Part shown: in pieces, positions 44,114-52,330 of the stretch
How positions within the stretch are numbered: position 1 is the stretch's first letter
Layout: each line of letters begins with the position of its first letter
Source: Azospirillum picis
GTDB lineage: Bacteria > Pseudomonadota > Alphaproteobacteria > Azospirillales > Azospirillaceae
Direction: 5' to 3'
Assembly: GCF_017876115.1 (NCBI RefSeq)
Contig: NZ_JAGINO010000026.1
Span: 38,748 to 102,747, forward strand
DNA: 64,000 nucleotides
Notes under the pieces: generated by a model
The model's input: only the letters and a program-made list of their open reading frames with translations
Database searches by the model: none
Told to the model about the DNA's origin: nothing
Made by a program: the position numbers and the translations under genes

Positions 44114-46021
44114 TCACATGTTCGACAGCGCCTGACGGATCAGCGAATCCTCGGAATCGTCGTAGAGTGAATTGATCAGCGCCGCGTAACGCTGGTTCAG
44201 CACCTTGCGCCGCTTCTTCCTGGTTGCCGTCATGACGCCAGTTTCAGCCGACAGCTCTTCGGGAAGGATCCGGAACGATTTTATCTGTTCGACCGGCGCC
44301 AGCCTCTGGTTCGCCTTGGCGACCTCCCCCTCGATCAGGTGGATGACGGCTTCCGACGAGCAGAAATCCGCGTAGTCGATGACCGTTTCGTTGCGCGCCT
44401 TCACCCAGTCGGTCGTCGCGATGCGGTCGACCTCGATCAGCGCCACGAGGTACTTCCGTCCGTCGCCGCAAACCGCGGCTTCCGAGATGTATGGGCTTCG
44501 ACGCAGTTCGTTCTCGATCTGTGCCGGACTGATCGACTTGCCGCCGGAGGTGTTGATGATCTCCTTCTTTCGGTCGATGATCGCCAGCTGGCCATCGGGC
44601 CGGACCTCGACGATGTCGCCGGTGTGGAGCCATCCGTCGCGCAGAGCGTCCAGCGTGTCGTCAGGCTTGTTCAGATAGCCCGTGAACAGGCCGGGTCCGG
44701 TCACCAGCATTTCGCCGTCGCCGGCAACCCTGGTCTTCCAGCGCGGATCGGCAATCGGAACGCCGATCGTGCCGGGCTTCGACCAGTCCCGCATCTGCCC
44801 GGTGTTCGCTCCGACCAGTTCGGTCTGCCCGTAGACCTCCTTGAGGTTCACCCCCCAGGTCTGCCACAGCTTCACGACGTCGGGTGGCATCGGCGCGGAG
44901 GCGGTGTAAGGGTATCTGAGCTGATCGAGCCCGATCTCCGCCAGGAGCGGCAGGAAGACCTGATCGCGGCAGGTTGCGAAAAGCGCCTGGAGAAACGGAT
45001 CGTCCGGACCGTCGGCCTGCCGATCTGCCAGCGCCTTCTGGGCGATCGACATCGCGAAACGATAGGATCTTTTCCGTATCGAATCCGACGCATTGATCCT
45101 GCTGACCAGTTCGGCGGCGTAGCGTTGATAGAAGCGCGGCGGCGCCATCCAATAGGTCGGCCTCACATCCCGGATGGTCGTCGCGAAGTCCGCTCCGGTC
45201 TCACCGAAGTAGGGCGTGACCTCGCTGATGAGAGGAAGAACGATCCCCTGACCGAGCCCCACGACATGGGAGAGGGGAAGATGGACGACCACCCGCTGGG
45301 GTTCGCGGAAAAGTGCCGGGCAAAAGCTCCGGATGGTCAACAGCCCCTCGATCAGCGACCGATGGGTGAGGATCGCGCCCTTGGGGTTGCCGGTCGTGCC
45401 GGAGGTGTAGACGATGCTGGCATTGTCCTCCGGACGCGCATTGCCGGCCTGCTCGTCCAGCAACGACGCACAGTCCGACGACGAGGCGGAGAACCGCGGC
45501 AGCGACACGACGTTCTTCGATGACGGAACCGCCGGATCGAAGACCACGATCTTCTTCAGCGTCTCCGCCTGCCGGCTGCGGAGAAGGGTGGCGAGTTCCT
45601 TCTCGCCGGCGACGAAAGCGAACTTGCTCCCGGAGTCCTCCAGGAAATACTCCACCTCCTCCGTCGAAGAGGTGAAATAGATCCCGACCGCCACGCCGCC
45701 GGAACAGACCGTCGCCATGTAGGCAACCACCCAGTCCTGCGAGATGTCCCCCATGATGGCGACGTGGTCCCCCTTCTCCAGACCGTGATCGAGGAGGGCA
45801 CGCGAAAGCTCTGTGACGTCCCTGGCGAATTCACTCCAGGTCGTGGCGTGCCACGTGCCGGCACGCTTCTGGAAGAACGCTACGGCTTCGCCCCCGCCGT
45901 CCCGGCGGTCGCGCAACAGCGACGGCAGCGTCCCGTCTTCATACGTGGTCGGTGGAGGGTCGATGGAGGATGCGGCAATCGAGGACGGGACGGGCGGGAA
46001 GAAGGAATGCGGCCCGCCCAT
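44114..46021 (-). CDS. Long-chain-type acyl-CoA synthetase (AMP-forming)
   Basis: A 635-residue adenylate-forming ligase of the FadD15 type. The P-loop-like YTSGTTGNPKGA is near residue 207, YGQTE near 405 and GWLHTGDIVEV near 474. The C-terminal KKEIINTSGGKSISP and the terminal lysine region KKRRKVL are also present. It activates a carboxylic acid, probably the ring-opened product of the pathway. The ATG at 46021 begins one base after the hydratase stop; a TTG seven codons earlier is less likely. Confidence 0.9.
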   Translation of the reverse strand: MGGPHSFFPPVPSSIAASSIDPPPTTYEDGTLPSLLRDRRDGGGEAVAFFQKRAGTWHATTWSEFARDVTELSRALLDHGLEKGDHVAIMGDISQDWVVAYMATVCSGGVAVGIYFTSSTEEVEYFLEDSGSKFAFVAGEKELATLLRSRQAETLKKIVVFDPAVPSSKNVVSLPRFSASSSDCASLLDEQAGNARPEDNASIVYTSGTTGNPKGAILTHRSLIEGLLTIRSFCPALFREPQRVVVHLPLSHVVGLGQGIVLPLISEVTPYFGETGADFATTIRDVRPTYWMAPPRFYQRYAAELVSRINASDSIRKRSYRFAMSIAQKALADRQADGPDDPFLQALFATCRDQVFLPLLAEIGLDQLRYPYTASAPMPPDVVKLWQTWGVNLKEVYGQTELVGANTGQMRDWSKPGTIGVPIADPRWKTRVAGDGEMLVTGPGLFTGYLNKPDDTLDALRDGWLHTGDIVEVRPDGQLAIIDRKKEIINTSGGKSISPAQIENELRRSPYISEAAVCGDGRKYLVALIEVDRIATTDWVKARNETVIDYADFCSSEAVIHLIEGEVAKANQRLAPVEQIKSFRILPEELSAETGVMTATRKKRRKVLNQRYAALINSLYDDSEDSLIRQALSNM

Positions 46022-46022
46022 C

Positions 46023-46811
46023 TCAATTGCCGCCTTCTGCAAAGCGCTTGCGCTTCTCGCGGAAGGCGGCGACGGCCTCCCGGCGCTCCGGGCTGTGGAA
46101 GGTGAGCATCTCGTGAGCCATGGCCGTGTCGAGATTCAGGTGCACCTGCTCCTTGATCAGCTTGTTGACGGCGTATTTGGTCCAGACGATGGCGTCGCGG
46201 GGGCCGGAGGCGAGCATCTCGGCGTAGCGGACCGCATGCTCGACGACGGTTCCTTCCGGCACGACCTTGTTGATCATGCCGGCCGCCGCCGCGTCCTCTG
46301 CCGAAATGAAGTCCCCGGTCATCAGATAATGCTTCGCCCGGACAGGCCCCAGAAGGAGCGGCCAGATCACCGCACCGCCATCCCCGGCGACGACGCCGGC
46401 CGTCACATGCGTGTCGGCGAAGCGGGCGCCGGGCTGCGCGAAGACGACGTCGCAGAACAGGGCGAGCGTGGCTCCCAGCCCGACGGCGACGCCATTCACC
46501 GCGGCGATCAGCGGGCATTCCAGTTCGAGCATGTTGCGGATGAGATGACGCCCCGAACGGGTGGGCGAAATCGGCCCCAGATCGTCATCGAGCGCATTCT
46601 GATCGCCGCCGGAGCAAAAGCCGCGACCCGCACCGGTCAGGACGACGGCCTTGACCGTCCGGTCGCTGTCGAGGTCCGCGAACAGCTCTTCCAGCGCGGC
46701 ATGCATCGGCCAGTCGATGGCATTGAGGATTTCGGGCCGGTTCAGGGTTACGATCGCCACGCCGCTCGCGCGCTTCTCGACGAGCAGGCCCCTATAGGTC
46801 TTGTCGGTCAT
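46023..46811 (-). CDS. Enoyl-CoA hydratase/isomerase family protein
   Basis: A 262-residue crotonase-fold enzyme with GFCSGGDQN (about 64-72) and NGVAVGLGATLALFCDVV (about 105-122). The acidic residue commonly found after the second motif is replaced by a DTHVTAGVVAGDGG segment, which is typical for some crotonase subfamilies. It lies between the acyl-CoA synthetase (1 bp) and the monooxygenase (32 bp), so it acts on the CoA ester made next door. Confidence 0.9.
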   Translation of the reverse strand: MTDKTYRGLLVEKRASGVAIVTLNRPEILNAIDWPMHAALEELFADLDSDRTVKAVVLTGAGRGFCSGGDQNALDDDLGPISPTRSGRHLIRNMLELECPLIAAVNGVAVGLGATLALFCDVVFAQPGARFADTHVTAGVVAGDGGAVIWPLLLGPVRAKHYLMTGDFISAEDAAAAGMINKVVPEGTVVEHAVRYAEMLASGPRDAIVWTKYAVNKLIKEQVHLNLDTAMAHEMLTFHSPERREAVAAFREKRKRFAEGGN

Positions 46812-46843
46812 GTGAGGCTCTCTTCAGATCGGTCGACAGGGGA

Positions 46844-47983
46844 TCAGGCCGAAGCGTTCACCTTCCGCATCCTGCGGATCTGGTCGAGGATCTCGTCGGT
46901 CGGACGCACCACATTGCTGCGGTCGTTGAAATGCGGGATGACGTAGCGTCCAACCAGTTCGATCGCCTTCATGATCTCGGCGTGCGAAACCGAGTCGATG
47001 TGGAACAGGATTTCTTCGGCGCCGGTTTCGATGAAGCGTTCTAGCTGGCGGATGACCGTGTCCGGGCTGCCGCAAACCAGGCTGGCGGAGTCGTTCAGGA
47101 GATAATCCCAGTCGGTGGCCGCGCGCTGGAGCGCTTCCAGCCCTTCCCCCATATAGGCGTAGTCGTCGGCGATCTTCGCCAGCCGCGGATAGGCATCGGT
47201 CGAGATGCGGGCGTACTGCATCAGCGGCTCGGCATAGATGTCCTTCGCCGCCTGATCGGTTTCGGCGATCCCGAGGAACACCGGCATGCCGAGGCGCGGA
47301 CGGTCGAGCGGGCCGTTCGGATCCCGCTGCCAGTTCGACCGGTAGGCTTCGACCATCTTCGCCTGGGCGTCCCAGCCTTGATAGAGCGTGTGGCTGAGGA
47401 CCGCCAGCCCCTGGCGGGCCGCCCAGACATGGCTGCGCTCGCTGGTCGCCGCGATGCCCATCAGCGGATAGGGCTTCTGGATCGGCTTCGGCACCAGCAT
47501 GCGCGGCGGAACCTGATAATGCTTGCCCTCGAAGGTGAAGATCTCCTTGCTGAAGGCTTCGCGGATCAGCGCGATCCCCTCCTCCATCTGCTCGAGGGTT
47601 TCCGCCGGCTCCACGTTGAAGGCGCGCATGGCGATGGTGGTGTTCGCACGGCCGCAATACAGCTCCATGCGGCCGTTGGACAGGATGTCGGTGACGGCGG
47701 CCCGTTCCGCCGTGCGGAGAGCGTGGTTGATCTTCTTGGGCATCAGCGAGACCGCCGGCCTCAACCGGATGCGGGACGTGACCGCCGCGAGGTAGCCATA
47801 CACGACTTCGGGGGCCGAACTGGAGATCCCGCCCAAGGCGACATGCTGCTCGGACAGGCTGACAAGGTCGAACCCCATCTTCTCGGCGAACACCGCTTCC
47901 TCGACAAGCTCATGAAGCCGGCGCGAATAGCTTTGGCCGACCAGAGTTTCCTGCTCGGACCAGAAGCCGAACTTGACTGCCAT
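46844..47983 (-). CDS. Luciferase-like FMN-dependent monooxygenase
   Basis: A 379-residue LLM-class oxidoreductase with a TIM-barrel fold: VEEAVFAEKMGFDLVSLSEQHVALGG at about 28-53, SNGRMELYCGRAN at about 101-113. It should use FMNH2 from the flavin reductase to oxygenate its substrate. GAGAGGG precedes the ATG at 47983; the longer frame is not supported. An AT-rich stretch at 48060-48115 upstream is a plausible promoter for the five downstream genes. Confidence 0.9.
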   Translation of the reverse strand: MAVKFGFWSEQETLVGQSYSRRLHELVEEAVFAEKMGFDLVSLSEQHVALGGISSSAPEVVYGYLAAVTSRIRLRPAVSLMPKKINHALRTAERAAVTDILSNGRMELYCGRANTTIAMRAFNVEPAETLEQMEEGIALIREAFSKEIFTFEGKHYQVPPRMLVPKPIQKPYPLMGIAATSERSHVWAARQGLAVLSHTLYQGWDAQAKMVEAYRSNWQRDPNGPLDRPRLGMPVFLGIAETDQAAKDIYAEPLMQYARISTDAYPRLAKIADDYAYMGEGLEALQRAATDWDYLLNDSASLVCGSPDTVIRQLERFIETGAEEILFHIDSVSHAEIMKAIELVGRYVIPHFNDRSNVVRPTDEILDQIRRMRKVNASA

Positions 47984-48151
47984 TTGGATGCCCTCTCGGG
48001 TTTGTTTGGAATGCCTCTTCGGTGATTGGAAGCTTGTCACGAAGCCGGCGGCAGAAGCTGCCGAAGATCTTTTATGCGGACTGTGAGGTCGGAACATTAT
48101 TTTGTATAGAAACGACCGGCTCGATTGCCGCGCAGCATTTCCAGCGCGGCG

Positions 48152-48922
48152 TCAAGCCGGCTCGTCCTGGGAAAAGCTCTCGACAAGAAGCGAGGCAATG
48201 CGTTCGATGCAGTGCCTGCCGATGGTTGCCGAGGATCCGGCGGGGTCGCCGAGAATGCCGTTGGCACTGACGGCCGCAAGCCCGTCGCGCCACATCAGTT
48301 CCAAATCGCCTTGCGAAAGAAGCCCCAGTCTTCCGGCCTCATAGCGTTCCGTGCGCACCCGCCCAGGGTGAATGTCGAGCATCAGCGAGGTTTCGGCGAT
48401 ATCGGCATGGCCGCCGACCCTGATCGGCTCGCCGCCCGCCTCCTCCACCGCATCGCGCCACCGTTCCAGCCACGCCTTCGCATCGGTGAAGGCGGAGACG
48501 CGGCAGGAAGCGGGCACCGACGACCGCAAGCGTGGCAGCATCCTGGCCAAGGGGGGAGAATTGCCGACATGGGCGGAGAAGATCAGAATGCGCTCGAACC
48601 CGTGTCTCGCCAGGCTGGTGCAGTAATCCCGGCAGATCATTTCGAAGGTGCTGTCCTGCAACGAGATCGTGCCGGGAAATGCAATATGATGGGACGAGCA
48701 ACCGACCCTGATGGTCGGCGCCACCAAGGCACCGCCCACGCCCTTCGTCACCAGGATGCCGAGATGGTCCGCGTGGTCGGCATCGACGCTGAGGGCCAGG
48801 TGCGGTCCGTGCTGCTCCACCGCCCCGCAGGGGATGACGATGGTCCGGATGCCGCCCGCAATGGCGAGAGCGACCTCGGACGAGGTCATGAACTCAAGCC
48901 GGAGATGATCGCCGTCAACCAT
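48152..48922 (-). CDS. Creatininase-family amidohydrolase
   Basis: A 256-residue creatininase-fold metal hydrolase. The metal-binding motif reads CGAVEQHGPHLALSVDADHA (about 32-51), and GGHADIAETSLML follows near 190. The usual NGHGGN loop is changed to SAHVGN near 140. Relatives open cyclic amides or cleave formamides (creatinine, mycofactocin, ArfB). Here it may hydrolyse a ring C-N bond. Its start overlaps the end of the next hydratase gene by eight bases. Confidence 0.85.
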   Translation of the reverse strand: MVDGDHLRLEFMTSSEVALAIAGGIRTIVIPCGAVEQHGPHLALSVDADHADHLGILVTKGVGGALVAPTIRVGCSSHHIAFPGTISLQDSTFEMICRDYCTSLARHGFERILIFSAHVGNSPPLARMLPRLRSSVPASCRVSAFTDAKAWLERWRDAVEEAGGEPIRVGGHADIAETSLMLDIHPGRVRTERYEAGRLGLLSQGDLELMWRDGLAAVSANGILGDPAGSSATIGRHCIERIASLLVESFSQDEPA

Positions 48923-49679
48923 GCTGCTGCCTCGTCTTGCGTTGAAGGAACTGTTCACGCGCCGCGGCCGTCTCTCCGCGGTTCAGGTAATCCTGCATGT
49001 CGCCGAGCGTGCGCGCTTCAAGCTCCTCGTCGGTCATCCGCGGCGCATCGGTGAAGGTCCGTTTGATCGCCGAGAACAGGTGCATGTCCTTGAGGCGAGC
49101 CGTTTCGGCGACGACACGGGTCCGGTCCTGCAACTCATGGAAACCGACGACTTCATCGACGAGGCCCATCGCCTGCGCCTCCCGCGCCGAAACGAGTTCG
49201 CCGGAATAGAGGAGACGCTCGGCAGCCCGGCGCCCGAGGCGGTTCATCGCTTGGCGCATGCCCTTCGCGGCAGGGAGCAGTCCATGGTTGATCTCGGGAA
49301 AGCCGAACGTCGCGCCCTCGCCCGCCACGACGTGATCGGCAAACAGAACCAGTTCCAGCGCCCCGCCCACCGCATAGCCGTTGACGGCGCACAGCAGCGG
49401 ACAGCGGTAGCATTCGACTGCGACAAGCAACCGGTGGAAGGCCCGCATCCGCGGAACGGCGATTTCCGCCCTGGCGGTGATTTCGCGAATGTCGCCGCCG
49501 GCACTGAAGAAGCGCTCACCGGCGCCGGTCAGGATCACGGCCGGCGCCTCGGCCTCTTCGCCGAGCCGGGTGAGATCGTCCGCCAGCGCCTGGATCAGAT
49601 CGAGGGAAAGCGCGTTGGCGGGCGGCCGGTCCATGGTCAGCCGGACCAACGTCGTGGATAAGCGATCCATCCTCAGCAT
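48915..49679 (-). CDS. Enoyl-CoA hydratase/isomerase family protein
   Basis: A 254-residue crotonase-fold enzyme with FFSAGGDIREI (about 57-67) and NGYAVGGALELVLFADHV (about 99-116). I use the ATG at 49679 because AAAGG lies nine bases upstream; the ATG at 49688 directly abuts that sequence. It is the first gene of the minus-strand cluster. The presence of two different hydratases suggests at least two CoA-thioester steps. Confidence 0.87.
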   Translation of the reverse strand: MLRMDRLSTTLVRLTMDRPPANALSLDLIQALADDLTRLGEEAEAPAVILTGAGERFFSAGGDIREITARAEIAVPRMRAFHRLLVAVECYRCPLLCAVNGYAVGGALELVLFADHVVAGEGATFGFPEINHGLLPAAKGMRQAMNRLGRRAAERLLYSGELVSAREAQAMGLVDEVVGFHELQDRTRVVAETARLKDMHLFSAIKRTFTDAPRMTDEELEARTLGDMQDYLNRGETAAAREQFLQRKTRQQHG

Positions 49680-49688
49680 GTTTTGCAT

Positions 49689-50088
49689 CCTTTCAAGTCG
49701 CGCGGCTGCCGGCCTCACAGGCCGATCCGCGTCCGGCATGCAAGGGTCGCGTGCCGACCGAGGTTAGCGCGTGCGCCTCAAGGGGTTCGTCCGAAGACTC
49801 CCCGCAAGCGCGGTCGTGAGAGGATATTCTGGCGCGGCCTGTGTGTTTGACGGCGGAAGATACCGCGCTCTCCCGTGACCGGTCATAGCGCGTCGAGGGC
49901 GGTTGCAGACGCGGTGGCCGGACAGGACGAAGGCACAGGTGCGCGCGGTGCGGCCGACCAGCGAGAGGGGAAGGCCCAGGCCGATCCAGCAGGCGAGCAC
50001 CACGCTGCCCCGAGAGTATCGGCGCATTGCACAACCCGATAAATTAGGTATCCTGCAGGAAAATCCCTAGATCACGCCAAACTCGATC
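49689..50088. promoter_or_regulatory. Divergent gap between the catabolic cluster and araC
   Basis: About 400 bp between a minus-strand hydratase and a plus-strand AraC regulator, so it must hold both promoters. An imperfect dyad around CCTGCAGG (TAGGTAT at 50045-50051, ATCCCTA at 50063-50069) is AT-richer than its surroundings and lies just before araC. No coding potential is supported. Confidence 0.45.
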
Positions 50089-50952
50089 ATGCCCAAACCC
50101 CTGTCAGCGTCACGGTCGGCCGTTTCCGTCTTCGACCCCGACCTCGACGACCACCCTGCCCTCGCACGCCTGCTCGACTTCGCCGAATACGAGGCGGAGG
50201 TTCCGGTGCATGTGCATCGGCGGGGGCAACTAATTCTGGCGCTGCATGGGGCCGTCACCTGCACCGCGGACGATGAGATCTGGATCGTGCCGCCCGATTG
50301 CGGAGTCTGGATTCCGGGTGGCATGCCGCACAGCGTCAGGGCGACCGCGAATGCCCGGCTCAGCTACCTGTTCGTCGAGCCGGGAGCCGCATCCCTGCCC
50401 GAGCTCTGTTGCACCCTGTCGATTTCTCCGCTGGTGCGCGAACTGGTCAACAGGCTGACCGAAGAGGTTTCGGACTATCCTCCGGACAGCCATGCAGCCC
50501 GGCTTGCACGCGTGACGCTGGACGAACTGGCCGGGATGCCGCGTCAACACTTCAACCTGCCCATCTCCAACAATCCGAAAATCCGGGCCATCGCCGACGC
50601 CCTGACAATCGAACCGTCCGACCGGAGCACATTGGGGGAATGGGCAAAGCGCGTCGCGATGAGCGAGAGGTCATTAGCTCGTCTGATGATCCGGGAGACA
50701 GGACTGACGTTCGGACGCTGGCGACAGCAGTTGCACCTTGTCGTCGCGCTTCGTGATTTGGCCAGTGGGGCGGCGGTGCAGACCGTCGCGGATTCGCTGG
50801 GCTATGAGTCGGTCAATGCCTTTATCACGATGTTCAAGAAGGCCCTGGGAAGTACGCCGGCACAGTATTTCACTCAACGCAGGGTGAAGCTGTCGGAGTC
50901 GCGAACGAAAACGAGGGCGATGGATGTTGGGGGCATGGCTCATAAGCGATAA
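50089..50952 (+). CDS. AraC-family regulator with cupin domain (paralogue 2)
   Basis: A 287-residue regulator with an N-terminal cupin (PVHVHRRGQLILALHG; WIPGGMPHSV) and C-terminal AraC helices (GEWAKRVAMSERSLARLMIRETGLTFGRWRQQL, then VADSLGYESVNAFITMFKKA). It is a clear paralogue of the protein at 39591-40487 over the full length. It is divergent from the monooxygenase cluster and is its most likely activator. Confidence 0.9.
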   Translation: MPKPLSASRSAVSVFDPDLDDHPALARLLDFAEYEAEVPVHVHRRGQLILALHGAVTCTADDEIWIVPPDCGVWIPGGMPHSVRATANARLSYLFVEPGAASLPELCCTLSISPLVRELVNRLTEEVSDYPPDSHAARLARVTLDELAGMPRQHFNLPISNNPKIRAIADALTIEPSDRSTLGEWAKRVAMSERSLARLMIRETGLTFGRWRQQLHLVVALRDLASGAAVQTVADSLGYESVNAFITMFKKALGSTPAQYFTQRRVKLSESRTKTRAMDVGGMAHKR

Positions 50953-50987
50953 CTGGCGAGAGGACAACGCGGGGTTCGGACGAACGC

Positions 50988-51107
50988 AGCGACGGTCCAT
51001 TCAGCTATGTGAGCCTTGAGGCGCCGGTTCCGGCCGATCCGCCGCGGCCGATCCGCGCCATCGTGGACGAGGCGCTGAAAGTCATGTCGCCAGCGTTCGG
51101 TTCCTTC
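50988..51107 (+). pseudogene. N-terminal remnant of an IS5/IS1182-type transposase
   Basis: The frame reads SDGPFSYVSLEAPVPADPP, then RPIRAIVDEALKVMSPAF. This matches the N-terminus of transposases that read FSYVSLE-RVPADHPLRAIR-LVDEAL. It lacks a start codon at the expected place and similarity ends after about 40 codons. The rest of the element is gone. A related fragment lies at 59877-59990 in the same orientation. Confidence 0.65.
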
Positions 51108-51289
51108 AGTTCCAGCTTTCTGCTTTGCGTTCCAGTCATATACCCCCCCCCGGACCGTCCGGGGCGAGGCGCGCTGTATGTGATATCGCTGCTCCACATT
51201 TGGTCGACCGAACAGGGTCCCTATGCAGAGATCGGCCGAAGCTCTTGGAATGAAGCGCCACTCAGGAACTCTGGTACCGGTCGAAACCA
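51108..51289. other. Gap with no recognisable gene
   Basis: Sequence after the transposase remnant stays open in one plus frame but matches nothing I recognise; it is probably decayed element sequence. Confidence 0.35.
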
Positions 51290-52249
51290 TCAGACTTGAT
51301 CGACATCAAGGGCTGCCAGCGTGCCGCGGATCAAGGCGAGGCGATCCTTCATGGTGGTTTGCGGCGGTCGCGCCGCGACCTTGACGCCGTCGTAAAGCAG
51401 GGTGCTGCCAGCCGCCTCGAGCGTCGCCGCCACATGGTCCTGATCCATCACCGAGTCAGGCGCCAGTTCCTTGAGCGGCGGATGTACATCGCTCCAGGCC
51501 ATACCGTAAGCACCATCGCGATCCGTCGCGCCGGAGAAAATCAATCCGCGCAGCAATCCGGCAAAGCGCAGGCTCTGCACATGACGGCGGGGAGCTGCCG
51601 CATCCCGCTCCTCGATTGCGGAGCGCCCCCAATTCACCACCATTCCGGTGGGCGTGGGCGACGTGGCCGCAGCAGCAGCCACAGCCTCGATCTCGATGTC
51701 GAGAGGAAGCAGGCCCTTCTGCCATCGACCTGTCCGGCGAGCATCGCAATGCTCAAGGACGACAGTAGCGCCGCCCCAGTCCCAAGACAGAATCTCGCAC
51801 AGCGACCGCTCCAACGCACGACCGCCCTGCCCGGCGTCAGCCTGCGGCAACGTCGGAAATGCTTGGAGTTCGACGGCCGCGATGCGCTGTCCGCGCGCCA
51901 TGAAATCCAGCGCGGCTCCGCGGGCAGCCGCAACAAGCTGCACGGCCTGGTCACGCCCCTCGGGATCGGGAGAGGCCAAGCCGACCGCCGGCTCCTTGGC
52001 CGCGGCCGACGCGGCAGCGCCGATCAGGGTCAGCACATGCCCACCCCGCCCCTTCACGGCACCGAGCACATCGGCCAGGATCGGTGCGTCCCGCTCCCAG
52101 CCGGGCGCTCCCCATGGGATCTCGAGACCATCGACACCGGGCAGAGACAGAACCTCTTCAAGAAAGGCTCCGCGCTCCTCCAGGGCATCCGGCTGAGCGG
52201 CATAGGCGCCAACGATGCGGACCGCCTTGCGGTGAAAGCGGGGGGTCAT
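51290..52249 (-). CDS. DUF4862-family TIM-barrel-like protein
   Basis: A 319-residue protein of the DUF4862 type, with opening IVGAYAAQP, GVDGLEIPWGAPGW and a conserved VVNWGRSAIEERDA. These proteins look like sugar isomerase/epimerase TIM barrels, but no reaction is established that I know of. It is grouped with an MHS transporter and sugar-acid dehydrogenases, so a role in sugar-acid catabolism is likely. The ATG at 52249 has AAGGATGGG upstream; 52261 is the alternative start. Confidence 0.75.
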   Translation of the reverse strand: MTPRFHRKAVRIVGAYAAQPDALEERGAFLEEVLSLPGVDGLEIPWGAPGWERDAPILADVLGAVKGRGGHVLTLIGAAASAAAKEPAVGLASPDPEGRDQAVQLVAAARGAALDFMARGQRIAAVELQAFPTLPQADAGQGGRALERSLCEILSWDWGGATVVLEHCDARRTGRWQKGLLPLDIEIEAVAAAAATSPTPTGMVVNWGRSAIEERDAAAPRRHVQSLRFAGLLRGLIFSGATDRDGAYGMAWSDVHPPLKELAPDSVMDQDHVAATLEAAGSTLLYDGVKVAARPPQTTMKDRLALIRGTLAALDVDQV

Positions 52250-52330
52250 GGCCTTGCCCATCCTTGATATGGGAGGAGAAAGAGCGGGGGCAGACGGTTC
52301 CGGCCTCTGTCCCCCGGGATCAGGCGCCGT

